This document shows positions 36,989 to 46,717 of a DNA stretch of 64,000 nt, piece after piece. The translations under genes and the position numbers were made by a program. The notes beneath the pieces are model-generated. The model saw nothing but the letters and a program-made list of their open reading frames with translations. It had not been told where the DNA came from and made no database searches. The first letter of the stretch is position 1, and every line of letters begins with the position of its first letter. Source of the stretch: JAJVID01 sp035275345 (GTDB lineage Bacteria > Acidobacteriota > Blastocatellia > RBC074); assembly GCA_035275345.1 (NCBI GenBank), contig DATEMY010000358.1, positions 1 to 64,000 of the forward strand, given 5' to 3'.

Positions 36989-39285
36989 CGACACGAGTGC
37001 AAATTTTGGTTCGGGGCGTCGTGCAAGGCGTGGGGTTTCGCCCATACATCTTTTCGTTGGCCCGGCGTCGCGCGCTGCGCGGGCAGGTGGTTAACAACGC
37101 CGCGGGCGTTTTGATCGATGTCGAGGGCGAAACGACCGCCGTCGAGCAATTCATTAACGAGATCGAACTGGGGCCGCCGCCGCTCTCGCGGATAGAATCG
37201 GTCGAGCGCCGCGACAACCTGGCTCCCGCCGACTATCCGGAATTCCGCATCGCCGAGAGCGAATCCGCCGGACGGAAGTCAGTTCACATCGCGGCCGACA
37301 TCGGCGTCTGCGCCGATTGCCTGAGGGAACTCTTCGATTCGCGCGACCGGCGCTATCGCTATCCGTTCATCAACTGCGTCAACTGCGGCCCGCGCTTCAC
37401 GATCATCGAGGACGTTCCGTATGACCGCGCGAAGACGACGATGCGCGAATTCGTTATGTGCAATGAGTGCCGCGCCGAATACGAAAATCCTTTCGACCGC
37501 AGATTTCACGCCGAGCCGACGGCCTGCGCGGTTTGCGGCCCGTGGCTTTATCTGACGGACGGGAACGGGCGCGAGCTTGAAACCGGCGACGGCGCGATCA
37601 CCCGCTCGCGCCGTCTGCTTTTGAACGGAAAGATTCTCGCCGTCAAAGGCGTCGGCGGATTCCATCTCGCCTGCGACGCGACAAACGCCGAGGCGGTCGG
37701 GCGATTGAGGCGGAAAAAATATCGTGAAGACAAGCCGTTCGCGCTGATGGCCGGTTCGATCGAGGCGATTGAGGAACATTGTTCCGTCTCGACATTCGAG
37801 CGTGATTTGTTGCTCTCCGAGCGCCGCCCCGTAGTGTTGCTCGCGCGCAGGCCCGGTTCGTCCCTGTCGAGCCGGTCGAGCGCGGTGGCGCCCGGTCTGA
37901 ACTCGCTCGGCTTTATGCTGCCCTACGCGCCGCTGCATTATCTGTTGCTGGAAAACCTCGACCGCCCGCTGGTCATGACCAGCGGGAACGTCTCGGACGA
38001 ACCGATCTGCCACGAGGATCGAGACGCGCTGGAGCGATTGAGTAAAATCGCCGACCACTTTCTGCTTCACGACCGGCGCATTCACGTCCGCGCGGATGAT
38101 TCGGTGGTTTGCGCGCGCGGGAACAAAGAGCTGATCCTGCGCCGCGCGCGCGGCTATGCGCCCCACGCCTTGAAAACCCCTTTCAAATTCGAGCGCGAAA
38201 TTCTGGCCTGTGGCGCGGAACTCAAAAACACTTTTTGTCTGACGCGCAGAGATCACGCCTTCATCAGCCATCACATCGGCGACCTGGAAAACCTGGAGAC
38301 GCTCCGTTCGTTCGAGCGCGGGATCGAGCATTTCAAACGGCTCTTCAACCTGCGTCCCGAAATCATCGCCCATGACCTGCATCCGGAATACATCTCGACT
38401 AAATACGCGATGGCGCTCGGCGATGAAATGGTCAAAGTCGGCGTGCAGCATCATCACGCGCATATTGCCGGTTGCATGGCCGACAACGGCGTCGATGGCC
38501 AGGTGATCGGCGTGGCAATGGACGGGCTGGGTTACGGGACGGACGGACGTTTGTGGGGATGCGAATTTTTCGTCGCCGAATACGCGCGGGCCGAGCGCGT
38601 CACGCATCTCGAATACGCGCCGATGCCCGGCGGAGCGAAAGCTATCCGCGAGCCATGGCGGATGGCGGCGATCCACCTGCAGCGGGCGTTGGGCGACGAG
38701 GCCTTCGATCTGAATCTCGATTTCGTGAAACGAATGGATCGGCGCGCTTACGCGACGTTGCGCCGGATGGCCGAACGGGGAGTCAACAGTCCCGAAACGT
38801 CGAGCATGGGGCGGCTCTTCGACGCCGTGGCGAGTCTCGCCGGCGTGCGCGACGTTGCGCGGTATGAAGGCCAGGCCGCGATCGAGTTTGAGATGGCGGC
38901 GGACCCAAGCCAGAAGAGCGGTTATGAGTTCGACTGTTCCGGCAAGATCATCAAGCCGTCGCCGGTAATTCGCGGCGTCGTCGCCGACCTGCTCCGCCAC
39001 GTCCCAACGCCGGTGATCGCGGCGAAGTTTCACAACGCGGTCGCCAGCCTGATTTTCCAGACCGCGCGGCGGATCAGGGCCGAGCGGGGGCTTCATCGCG
39101 TGGCCCTTTCGGGCGGCGTCTTTCAGAATCGTCTGCTTTTGAATCGGGCGATGAGGTTGCTCAAAGCCGACGGCTTCGAGGTCCTCACACACGGCCGCGT
39201 GCCGCCCAACGACGGCGGCGTCTCGTTCGGCCAGGCGGTCGTGGCGGGCGCGCTGACCAGAGCGGACCGGGCAGGAGGTGTTTGA
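36985..39285 (+). CDS. hypF: carbamoyltransferase HypF (set 2)
   Basis: 766 aa; start MTTRVQILVRGVVQGVGFRP at 36985 overlaps the hypB stop by 4 bp. Acylphosphatase domain, zinc fingers (CADC/CVNC and CNEC/CAVC), YrdC-like domain, and Kae1-like domain (VQHHHAHIAG, LSGGVFQN, PPNDGG). Same role as the set 1 enzyme. It diverges strongly from it, and lacks the repeat-derived loop. Confidence 0.93.
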   Translation: MTTRVQILVRGVVQGVGFRPYIFSLARRRALRGQVVNNAAGVLIDVEGETTAVEQFINEIELGPPPLSRIESVERRDNLAPADYPEFRIAESESAGRKSVHIAADIGVCADCLRELFDSRDRRYRYPFINCVNCGPRFTIIEDVPYDRAKTTMREFVMCNECRAEYENPFDRRFHAEPTACAVCGPWLYLTDGNGRELETGDGAITRSRRLLLNGKILAVKGVGGFHLACDATNAEAVGRLRRKKYREDKPFALMAGSIEAIEEHCSVSTFERDLLLSERRPVVLLARRPGSSLSSRSSAVAPGLNSLGFMLPYAPLHYLLLENLDRPLVMTSGNVSDEPICHEDRDALERLSKIADHFLLHDRRIHVRADDSVVCARGNKELILRRARGYAPHALKTPFKFEREILACGAELKNTFCLTRRDHAFISHHIGDLENLETLRSFERGIEHFKRLFNLRPEIIAHDLHPEYISTKYAMALGDEMVKVGVQHHHAHIAGCMADNGVDGQVIGVAMDGLGYGTDGRLWGCEFFVAEYARAERVTHLEYAPMPGGAKAIREPWRMAAIHLQRALGDEAFDLNLDFVKRMDRRAYATLRRMAERGVNSPETSSMGRLFDAVASLAGVRDVARYEGQAAIEFEMAADPSQKSGYEFDCSGKIIKPSPVIRGVVADLLRHVPTPVIAAKFHNAVASLIFQTARRIRAERGLHRVALSGGVFQNRLLLNRAMRLLKADGFEVLTHGRVPPNDGGVSFGQAVVAGALTRADRAGGV

Positions 39286-39288
39286 TTA

Positions 39289-39549
39289 ATGTGCCTTGCG
39301 ATTCCGGGAAGGATTGTCGAAATAGTTGACGAAGCCAACGGCGTCGCCAAAGTGGATGTGAGCGGCGTCCGTCGCAACGTCAACGTCGCATTGCTCGACG
39401 ACGCGGGCGTGGGCGATTACGTGTTGATCCACGTCGGCTTCGCGTTGAGCAAGGTTGATGAAAAAGAAGCCGAAGAGACGCTGCGGGCGCTTCGGGAGTT
39501 GGGATCATACGAACAGGAGTTCGAGCAGTTCAAAAGCTCCCTGACCTGA
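39289..39549 (+). CDS. hypC: hydrogenase assembly chaperone HypC (set 2)
   Basis: 86 aa, starts MCLAIPGRIVEIVDE with the essential Cys2. GDYVLIHVGFALSKVDEKEA is the family core. Only 3 bp after hypF, with AGGAGG just upstream. Delivers the Fe(CN)2CO unit from HypD. Confidence 0.93.
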   Translation: MCLAIPGRIVEIVDEANGVAKVDVSGVRRNVNVALLDDAGVGDYVLIHVGFALSKVDEKEAEETLRALRELGSYEQEFEQFKSSLT

Positions 39550-39631
39550 ATCTCTTGAATCGACGGCCTTGATGACAGCCCGTATGCGTCGAACTATGCG
39601 AAGGGCAGTTCAGGTAAGGAGGGTTATGAAA

Positions 39632-40321
39632 ATGAGCAACCTGTCAGAAGATTTCTCGAAGACCTTTTATCCGTTCCTCCACGAAGGCGCCAATCGTGGC
39701 GACGGCCACAATAGTTTGATGGATGAGTTGGGATACGCGCTCGTCGCGAAAGCCCGCGAGAGCGCCGAGGTCAAGACGCGTTTCTTTGAAGAGAACATGG
39801 AGACAATTTTGCGGGCCACGCTGGCGATGGCGCGCGCATTCAATGGCGGAGGCAAACTGCTGGTTTGCGGCAACGGGGGGAGCGCGACTGACGCCGGGCA
39901 TGTCGCCACCGAATTCATGCACCCGATTACCGTCGGTCGCCGCGCGCTGCCCGCGATCTCGCTCACGAACGACGCCTCGACGATGACCGCGGTGGCCAAC
40001 GATGTCAGCTTCGCCGACGTCTTCTCGCGGCAGATCATCGCGCTCGGCAAGACTGGAGACATGCTGCTGGGCGTTTCGACCAGCGGCAATTCCGAAAACC
40101 TGTTGCGCGCGTTCGAGACCGCGAAGCGGATGGGATTAATCACGATCGGTTATGCGGGCGGCGATGGCGGCAGGATGGTCTCGAGCGACAGGGTGGATTA
40201 CTGCCTGACGGTCCCGACCACCAGCGTCCATCGCGTGCAGGAAACGCAGGTCACGCTCTATCACGTGATGTGGGATCTGGTTCACGAACTGCTTGGGCGC
40301 GCTTCCCCGCTGGCTGGTTGA
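39632..40321 (+). CDS. SIS-domain sedoheptulose-7-phosphate isomerase-like protein
   Basis: 229 aa. TAAGGAGG at 39615-39622 gives 9-nt spacing to the ATG at 39632; the ATG at 39626 is an alternative. SIS fold of the GmhA type: CGNGGSATDAGHVATEF, SLTNDAST, GVSTSGNSENLL, QETQVTLYHVMWDLVH. GmhA makes heptose precursors for LPS, but genes of this kind also recur inside group 1h hyp operons, here between hypC and hypD. A role in hydrogenase maturation is therefore possible and unproven. Confidence 0.85.
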   Translation: MSNLSEDFSKTFYPFLHEGANRGDGHNSLMDELGYALVAKARESAEVKTRFFEENMETILRATLAMARAFNGGGKLLVCGNGGSATDAGHVATEFMHPITVGRRALPAISLTNDASTMTAVANDVSFADVFSRQIIALGKTGDMLLGVSTSGNSENLLRAFETAKRMGLITIGYAGGDGGRMVSSDRVDYCLTVPTTSVHRVQETQVTLYHVMWDLVHELLGRASPLAG

Positions 40322-40355
40322 AGGCGCAGAGCCATTGGCTCGAAGAGGATGAGTT

Positions 40356-41495
40356 ATGAAACACATCGACGAATATCGCGCGGGCGAGATCGCCGGACGG
40401 CTGGCCGAGGAAATCGCCCGGCTCTCGGCCCGGATAAGCGATCCGCCGCTCAAGCTGATGGAGGTTTGTGGCGGCCACACTCACACGATCTTCAAATACG
40501 GCATTGAAGATCTGCTGCCGCCGAACATCCAGATGATTCACGGGCCGGGTTGTCCGGTGTGCGTCATTCCGCTGGGCCGCGTGGATGACGCGCTGGCCAT
40601 CGCCAAACGCGAAGGCGTCATTTTCACCACCTTCGGCGATATGATGCGCGTGCCCGGATCAAAGACGAGCCTGCTGCAGGCGAAGGCCGAAGGCGCCGAC
40701 GTACGGATTGTCTATTCGCCGCTCGACGCATTGAAGCTGGCGAAGCGGAACCCTGATCGTGATGTGGTCTTTCTGGCGCTCGGTTTTGAAACCACCGCGC
40801 CTTCGACCGCGCTGACCGTGGTGGCGGCGGCGAAAGAGGGCGTCGGGAATTTCAGCGTCTTTTGCAACCACATCATGATTGTGCCGGCGTTGAAGGCGCT
40901 GCTCGATTCGCCCGACCTGAGGCTGGACGGCTTCGTCGGGCCTGGACATGTCAGTACGGTCATCGGCGCGCTCGTTTACGAGTTCGTGCCGCGCGAGTAT
41001 GGCAAGCCGCTGGTCGTTTCGGGCTTCGAGCCGCTCGACGTTCTGCAATCGGTGGCGATGATTATCAAACAGATTGTCGAATCCCGAGCCGAGGTCGAAA
41101 ACCAATACGCGCGCTGTGTCCCGCGCGACGGCAACGCGAACGCGCTGGCGGCGATCCGCGAGGTCTTCGAAGTCCGCGATTATTTCGAGTGGCGCGGCCT
41201 GGGATCGATCGCGCGCAGCGGGTTGAAGTTGAGAAAGGAATACAGCCGGTTCGACGCCGAGTCGCGCTTCGCCGCGCCGGGATTGCGGATCGCCGATCCG
41301 AAGGCTTGCCAGTGCGGCGAGATTTTGAAAGGCGTAAAGAAACCGTGGGAGTGTAAGGTCTTCGGCACGGCTTGCACGCCGGAAACACCGATCGGCTCCT
41401 GCATGGTCTCGTCCGAAGGCGCATGCGCGGCCTATTACAATTTCGGACGGTTGTCGAAGGCGGCCGAGCGGTCGGCGGCGGTAGCCAGGCCGTGA
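40356..41495 (+). CDS. hypD: Fe-ligand assembly protein HypD (set 2)
   Basis: 379 aa. MEVCGGHTHTIFKYG, HGPGCPVCVIPLG, GFETTAPSTA, and the C-terminal Cys set (CQCGEILKGVKKPWECKVFG, ACTPETPIGSCM, GACAAYY). Scaffold for assembling Fe(CN)2CO with HypC and HypE, with one [4Fe-4S] cluster. Note GGHTH where set 1 has GGQTH. Confidence 0.94.
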   Translation: MKHIDEYRAGEIAGRLAEEIARLSARISDPPLKLMEVCGGHTHTIFKYGIEDLLPPNIQMIHGPGCPVCVIPLGRVDDALAIAKREGVIFTTFGDMMRVPGSKTSLLQAKAEGADVRIVYSPLDALKLAKRNPDRDVVFLALGFETTAPSTALTVVAAAKEGVGNFSVFCNHIMIVPALKALLDSPDLRLDGFVGPGHVSTVIGALVYEFVPREYGKPLVVSGFEPLDVLQSVAMIIKQIVESRAEVENQYARCVPRDGNANALAAIREVFEVRDYFEWRGLGSIARSGLKLRKEYSRFDAESRFAAPGLRIADPKACQCGEILKGVKKPWECKVFGTACTPETPIGSCMVSSEGACAAYYNFGRLSKAAERSAAVARP

Positions 41496-41564
41496 AGGAG
41501 GGCGTAGGCGGCGCATACACGCTCTTCCTCGCGGTCGGGCTGCCGACACATCGAGCAAACAAAC

Positions 41565-42650
41565 ATGGAATTCACCACTTCACCACTCTTCGAACGCGTC
41601 GAACGCGCGCGGCGAAGAAAACCGAGAGTAATAGATGAATTCATCACGCTCGCGCACGGCAGCGGCGGCAAGGCTATGCATGAGCTGGTTGAAGGGCTCT
41701 TTCTCGAATACTTCCGCAACCCACTGCTCGAAAAGTTGGAAGATCAGGCTGTGTTTGAAATTGCGGGCGATTGCCGCGCGTCGCGCCTCGCTTTTACAAC
41801 GGATTCATACGTCGTCACGCCGCTCTTCTTTCCTGGCGGGGATATCGGCCGCCTGGCCGTTTGCGGCGCGGTCAACGACCTGGCGATGAGCGGCGCGCGT
41901 CCGCTCTACCTCTCAGCAGGTTTCATCATCGAGGAAGGGTTTCCGATCGCCGACCTCAAACGCGTTCTGCAATCAATGCGCGACGCGGCGGAAGAAGCCG
42001 GCGCGCGGATCGTCACCGGCGACACCAAGGTTGTGCAACGAGGAGGCGCGGACAAGCTATTCATCAACACGGCGGGAATAGGCGTGATTGAACACGACGC
42101 TCGTATCTCGGCCGCGAACGTCCGCCCGGGCGACAAAATCATTCTGAGCGGCGCGATGGGCGATCACGGCGCGACGATTATGATCGCGCGCGGCGAGTTG
42201 GGACTGGAGACCAACCTCTGCAGCGATGTCGCGCCGCTCTGGTCGCTGGTCGAAACGATGCTCGACGCGCCGACCGGGATTCACGCGATGCGCGACCCGA
42301 CGCGCGGCGGCGTAGCGACGACGCTGAACGAGATCGCGCTCGCTTCCGAAGTCTGCCTGATAATTGACGAGCGGGCTTTGCCGGTGCGCGATGAAGTCAA
42401 AGGCGCATGCGAAATCCTGGGACTCGACCCGCTTTACATCGGCAATGAAGGCAAGCTGGTGGCCATGGCAGCGGCTGAGGCCGCAGATCGGATCGTCGAG
42501 CGGATGCGCCAACACCCTCTGGGCCGCGAGGCGCGAGTCATCGGCGAGGCGCAGGCCGAACCGATGGGCATCGTCGTTCTGAAAACTGGCTTCGGCGGGA
42601 CGCGGATCGTTGATATGCTCGCCGGCGAGCAACTGCCGCGCATATGCTGA
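41565..42650 (+). CDS. hypE: thiocarbamoyl dehydratase HypE (set 2)
   Basis: 361 aa PurM-like ATPase. LAHGSGGKAMHELVEGLF, TTDSYVVTPLFFPGGDIG, GDTKVVQRGG and the C-terminal EQLPRIC with the catalytic terminal Cys. Provides CN ligands. Last gene of the + strand hydrogen-respiration locus; it converges on the DUF3616-like gene. Confidence 0.94.
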   Translation: MEFTTSPLFERVERARRRKPRVIDEFITLAHGSGGKAMHELVEGLFLEYFRNPLLEKLEDQAVFEIAGDCRASRLAFTTDSYVVTPLFFPGGDIGRLAVCGAVNDLAMSGARPLYLSAGFIIEEGFPIADLKRVLQSMRDAAEEAGARIVTGDTKVVQRGGADKLFINTAGIGVIEHDARISAANVRPGDKIILSGAMGDHGATIMIARGELGLETNLCSDVAPLWSLVETMLDAPTGIHAMRDPTRGGVATTLNEIALASEVCLIIDERALPVRDEVKGACEILGLDPLYIGNEGKLVAMAAAEAADRIVERMRQHPLGREARVIGEAQAEPMGIVVLKTGFGGTRIVDMLAGEQLPRIC

Positions 42651-42687
42651 AATTCGTTCAACCTGCCTGGCCGAATTTAACCATATG
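42641..42687. terminator. inverted repeat between convergent genes
   Basis: AAATTCG (42650-42656) pairs with CGAATTT (42672-42678), and CATATG flanks both sides (42641-42646, 42682-42687), so about 13 of 16 positions per arm match. It straddles the 47-bp gap between two converging genes and could end transcription from both sides. No long T tract. Confidence 0.4.
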
Positions 42688-42697
42688 CGTTGACGGC

Positions 42698-43789
42698 TTA
42701 AGGCGCGCTCGCAAAGGGCAATTGTTGGTCGGCCCAAACCACTTGAAAACCGCCGTTATCGTCAACGATGACGAGCGCCTTTCTGCCGCCGATCGTGCCG
42801 CGCGTGACACCTTCGGGCTTCATCTTTTTAGCGAAGGCTATGTCAAACCGTCGAACCGCGCTCCCCGAATCCCCGCTCCACTCGTAGAGCGCGAACGGAG
42901 ACTTCGAGTCGCTGATTGATTTACCGATAATGACGAGAAACGCGTCACGATCTGGCTCGTTAAAGAAGCCACGAATCCCTTGCTCACCGAGGGGGGCGCC
43001 AACCGAGAGCTGAATTGGCGGCTGGGCTTCCAGATTGTCCGTCGTCCACGGCCCGGCCAGGTCTTTAACTCTGACGGGCAAGACTAGCGGCTTTCCGTCC
43101 GGCGTCGGGGTACGCACGCCGAAGAGGAAGGCATGGCGGCGCTTATCCCAGGTGAAGCCCTCAATGTTAAGCCCCCCATCGTCGGGTTTAATCTGTGCGG
43201 CGACGGCGAGCTGAGGGTAGGCGCTGATGAGCCATGCGCGGAAGCCCGGCATATTTTCGGCGCTCAGCGTGTCATCCGGGTTGACGGTCACGCGCAAGAC
43301 CCCGCTCGGGGGGACATCCAACACCTCTTTCTTAGCCTTCTTGACGTATAGTGACGAGGTGACAAATACGTAGCGGCGCCCGTTCTCCTCGACGAGCGTC
43401 ATGTCTTCCAGGTCATCAACCGCGCCGGGCGCGAGTCCTTGCAGCGGTCGCCGGATCAACGGCCCTTTCTTCTGCCCGTCGTTTGTCAGGTCTAGCTCGA
43501 ACAGCGCGTCATTTGTATTGTTATCGCAGATGAGGAAGCGGGCGTCGGCGAGTTGGACAATGCCCGAAGCGTTGTATTCGTCTTTCACGTTTACCTCGCC
43601 GAAGGGGATGGAGTCCACTGTCAACGCCGCCGGCGCGACAGAACTCAGGCCGCCGGCGCCTGAACCGGCAGGCTTTGAACACCCTGCGGCCAACGAAACG
43701 CAGAGCATGGCGAGCAGCGCCCGTGTAATAAAACCGCAAGTCGCCTGACCTGAGATTGCCCGATTAAAGAGCTTCAAGCACATTCCCAT
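42698..43789 (-). CDS. DUF3616-like lipoprotein
   Basis: 363 aa. GAGGAG lies 5 nt before the ATG. The signal peptide ends at a lipobox (VSLAAGC, Cys about 36). The mature part has propeller-like repeats: FLICDNNTNDALFELDL, DDLEDMTLVEENGRRYVF, LNIEGFTWDKRRHAFLFGVR, EQGIRGFFNEPDRDAFLVI and PEGVTRG. The same motif order occurs in the 380-1408 protein. Function unknown; probably a surface-exposed binding protein or esterase-like propeller. Confidence 0.75.
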   Translation of the reverse strand: MGMCLKLFNRAISGQATCGFITRALLAMLCVSLAAGCSKPAGSGAGGLSSVAPAALTVDSIPFGEVNVKDEYNASGIVQLADARFLICDNNTNDALFELDLTNDGQKKGPLIRRPLQGLAPGAVDDLEDMTLVEENGRRYVFVTSSLYVKKAKKEVLDVPPSGVLRVTVNPDDTLSAENMPGFRAWLISAYPQLAVAAQIKPDDGGLNIEGFTWDKRRHAFLFGVRTPTPDGKPLVLPVRVKDLAGPWTTDNLEAQPPIQLSVGAPLGEQGIRGFFNEPDRDAFLVIIGKSISDSKSPFALYEWSGDSGSAVRRFDIAFAKKMKPEGVTRGTIGGRKALVIVDDNGGFQVVWADQQLPFASAP

Positions 43790-43800
43790 TTTTACTCCTC

Positions 43801-43850
43801 TTATGATGAACCAAGGGGCAGCAGTTTATGATGAACCAAGGGGCAGCAGT
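43801..43850. repeat. 25-bp perfect tandem duplication upstream of the lipoprotein gene
   Basis: A 25-bp unit beginning TTATGATGAACCAAGG is repeated exactly, at 43801-43825 and 43826-43850. It sits 11 bp before the minus-strand start codon at 43789, in the promoter or leader zone. Recent slippage is likely. Confidence 0.7.
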
Positions 43851-43902
43851 CTGAATCTGTAGTAACAATAATGCCAACGCCTGTGAAGCGCGAAAAGCAG
43901 CT

Positions 43903-46701
43903 TTAATTTCCGGGGGGCCTCTGGTTCGGGCGCTGGGCGCCGGGCTCTCGACCTGACGGGGACGCATCCTGAGGCGGGAATTCCGCCGGCAGGTGGTCGC
44001 CTACCATGCCGAGAGAGATGATTGTCGTGAGGCCATTCTGCGCCGCCCCGTTGGTCCCCGCCAGGCCAGACTCATCGACAGGTTTCAGTGATTCCGGCCC
44101 CTCCACCCTTTTGATGGCTTCGTTTCGTCTGCCCCGGCCGCTGGCGAGCAGCGAATTCACGCCCACTTTCATAAATGCCGGGTTCTTCGTTTTCAGATAA
44201 ACGAAGGAGGCCAGGCGGCCGTCGCGGAGATAGGAGGCGTCACCGCCCTCGGTTCCCGTAGTCATGTCCTTAACGACGACTTCCCTGGGCGCATTATAGA
44301 GCCTGCAGTATTGTAGCCAGAGCTTCCGCCATCGCTCGTCGTCAAACATCAGGTCGAGTTCGAAGACCACTTCGGCCCCGCCCATGTTCGTCACCAGATT
44401 ATACTGCCCCACCTCGTCCGACAGTTGATAGAGTTTACCGGTCGCCGGGTCGTAGCCATACAGGAGATTCTTCCCGCTGCGCACGCCGAACGGCATGCGG
44501 GCGAGACTCCCGACGCCCTCGAGGATCTTGTCACGCCACTTCGTATCGCCCGTGCGCTCCCATTCGGTCATCCAATTGCCGACGAAGGCCAGCCAGTCGG
44601 GGCCGAAGCGGACGCGGGTCGGATATTTCTTCTCGGCTTCGGTGATCGGCTGGGCTATTCGCATTGGGTCATATTCCGTGACCTTGTAATCAACGTTAAT
44701 GACCTCGCGCATAATGTCGCCGGTACGTTCGTCTGTGGTCAGGTAATGATAGAAGCGGCGGTATGCGGCCTGGCTGATGCGGGCCTCCTTGGCGCCGCAA
44801 CCCCAGTGCCGCACGTTGTGGCGGGAACCCAGCCCCGCGAACTTGCCCAAATGATAGGTGTCCACTTCGCTGGTGTGCCGCGTCATCGCTTCGGCCATGC
44901 GGAAGACGTCGGCGCGACCCGTCCGTAGGAAGCTATACCAGAGCCACATGTCCGTGCCCAACTCGGCGTTGTCCCACGCCATCCCGCCCAGATCGTAGCG
45001 CCAGACGTGGCGTTCGTTGTCGTAGGAGTGCATCACGTCGCCGTAATCCCAGAACCCGTACCAGTTGTGCTGGTCAACCTGCTTTAAGTAAAAGTCGAGC
45101 GTGGCCGCGAGCCTCTCTTCAATCACGCGTTTCACCGAAGTTGACCGGTCCTCCAGTCCCCATACGCCGAAGGCCCGGGCCGAATGCAGGTATTGCGACG
45201 AGCAGACCAGCAGCGGCGGCTCGGCGCCGGCCCGCGCCATCTTCGCCGTCTCCTCTTTGGACGGGACGGCGGCGGTCGCAAACAGCGTCATCTCACTGGT
45301 GCGCGCAACGCCGTGCGATGTGCTGAAACCGGGCTGCACGTCCTCGTAAACGGCTTCGAGGCCGTGCGGGCGGGTGTCGTAGTGTCGCATATCCATGCCC
45401 GGCGCTTCAGGCGACCACATCCAGACGATCAACTCCCCTGCGCCACCGGACGCCTTCTGCACTTCGAGCGACGCCGGGTATGACTGCCAGAAATTCTTCA
45501 GGCTCGCCGCCAGCCCGCCGCTCACGTCACCCGCGAAGACCAGCCCCGAAGCGCGCTTGCCTGCCCCGGCCGGTATCCAGGCGCTTTCAGGGCCGGTTCG
45601 TTTGAGAGTCGTAAACCCGTCGGCGTTTGGCTGGACCAGCTTGAAATCATCCCACATCGCCCAATCGGCCAGCAGGCTCTGGCCGCGCGCGTTGTAGGCC
45701 TCCTTGTTGGGGACGCGCTTGCCGGCGACCTGATCCGGATAGACGTCGGCGCCAGTCTGCGGATCGGCCACGAAGCGCCCACCGCGCCCGATCATCGGCT
45801 GAATAGGCTCTGCCCACAGGCCAGAGCCCTCGCCCGAAAAGCGCACGTGGCGATTGTGAACCTGCTCGCGCATCGGGACCGAGAAGATAACGCCAAGCCC
45901 GCGGATGAAGTCTTTACTCTCATCGCCGTCGTAGACGACGGTGTGGACCAGGCGAACCGACTCTTGCCCGGCGTAGAAATACATACGGACTACGAACGGC
46001 AGCCACTCTCGATTGCTCTTCGACCCCCGATGTTTGCCTTCGATCTTCGCTACTGCGCGCACCGGGCCGGATTGCTCCATCGTCACTTTCTCGACTTTGG
46101 TCGAATATTTCTCACGCGGCGGGGCGTTCTCAGCGCCGCCGTCGGGGCCGTCCTGCAGGATACATACGAGTCGCCCGTGTCGCGCCACCTCTCTGCCGTC
46201 AATCGCCATAGATTCGATGAGACTGGCGCCCCACATTGGAATGCGGATCTTCAATCGTCCTGTATCTATTTCAAATGTTGTGTCGCTCTGTCTGACTTGC
46301 ACGACCGACCCTGACGTGGACGCCGCAGTATTGCCCAGTGAGAGCCTGAGTGAACCTGCGGTCTCCGGACCGGCCACAGTGGCGAAGCCGGACCACTTGA
46401 CCGAGCCGTCCGGCCACCAGGCGAGAGGCCACGACTGCAGTGGCAAACTCTTCCCGCCGGCTGTGGTCAGGGTGAATGCCTGGTCTTTCCGCACTTTGCC
46501 ACGAGGCCACGGCGTCCCCCAACTGACGCCCATCGGCGCCAGTGGCGGCTTATCTCCCAGCCATTTCAATTCGATGAATGAATCGGATTGCGCTGCGGCG
46601 CCCAAGGCGCAACACACGACTAGAATGGACGGCAGAGTTATCGATGCAAGCCGCTTACGAAGCCGGTCTGCGACGGCATTTAAGGTCAATCCCGTTTTCA
46701 T
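43903..46701 (-). CDS. secreted exo-rhamnogalacturonan lyase-like protein (PcRGLX/YetA family)
   Basis: 932 aa; start at 46701 after GAGGGA. Signal peptide (about 1-37, ends LGAAAQS). N-terminal RIFT-barrel-like part (IELKWLGDKPPLAPMGVSWGTPWPRG), a central beta-sandwich (WWPDGSVKWSGF to about 520), and a C-terminal alpha/alpha toroid (WYGFWDYGDVMHSYD, GGMAWDNAELG, HVRHWG-type motifs). This order fits the PcRGLX/YetA family, whose fungal member splits rhamnogalacturonan I from the end. Catalytic residues cannot be assigned by eye. The Pro/Gln-rich C-terminal tail is unusual. Confidence 0.72.
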   Translation of the reverse strand: MKTGLTLNAVADRLRKRLASITLPSILVVCCALGAAAQSDSFIELKWLGDKPPLAPMGVSWGTPWPRGKVRKDQAFTLTTAGGKSLPLQSWPLAWWPDGSVKWSGFATVAGPETAGSLRLSLGNTAASTSGSVVQVRQSDTTFEIDTGRLKIRIPMWGASLIESMAIDGREVARHGRLVCILQDGPDGGAENAPPREKYSTKVEKVTMEQSGPVRAVAKIEGKHRGSKSNREWLPFVVRMYFYAGQESVRLVHTVVYDGDESKDFIRGLGVIFSVPMREQVHNRHVRFSGEGSGLWAEPIQPMIGRGGRFVADPQTGADVYPDQVAGKRVPNKEAYNARGQSLLADWAMWDDFKLVQPNADGFTTLKRTGPESAWIPAGAGKRASGLVFAGDVSGGLAASLKNFWQSYPASLEVQKASGGAGELIVWMWSPEAPGMDMRHYDTRPHGLEAVYEDVQPGFSTSHGVARTSEMTLFATAAVPSKEETAKMARAGAEPPLLVCSSQYLHSARAFGVWGLEDRSTSVKRVIEERLAATLDFYLKQVDQHNWYGFWDYGDVMHSYDNERHVWRYDLGGMAWDNAELGTDMWLWYSFLRTGRADVFRMAEAMTRHTSEVDTYHLGKFAGLGSRHNVRHWGCGAKEARISQAAYRRFYHYLTTDERTGDIMREVINVDYKVTEYDPMRIAQPITEAEKKYPTRVRFGPDWLAFVGNWMTEWERTGDTKWRDKILEGVGSLARMPFGVRSGKNLLYGYDPATGKLYQLSDEVGQYNLVTNMGGAEVVFELDLMFDDERWRKLWLQYCRLYNAPREVVVKDMTTGTEGGDASYLRDGRLASFVYLKTKNPAFMKVGVNSLLASGRGRRNEAIKRVEGPESLKPVDESGLAGTNGAAQNGLTTIISLGMVGDHLPAEFPPQDASPSGREPGAQRPNQRPPGN

Positions 46702-46717
46702 AGCATCCCTCACCAGG

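Noticed and set aside
37279..39192. Long minus-strand frame (about 640 codons) opposite the second hypF
   Set aside because: Antisense shadow of HypF; no domain or ribosome binding site.
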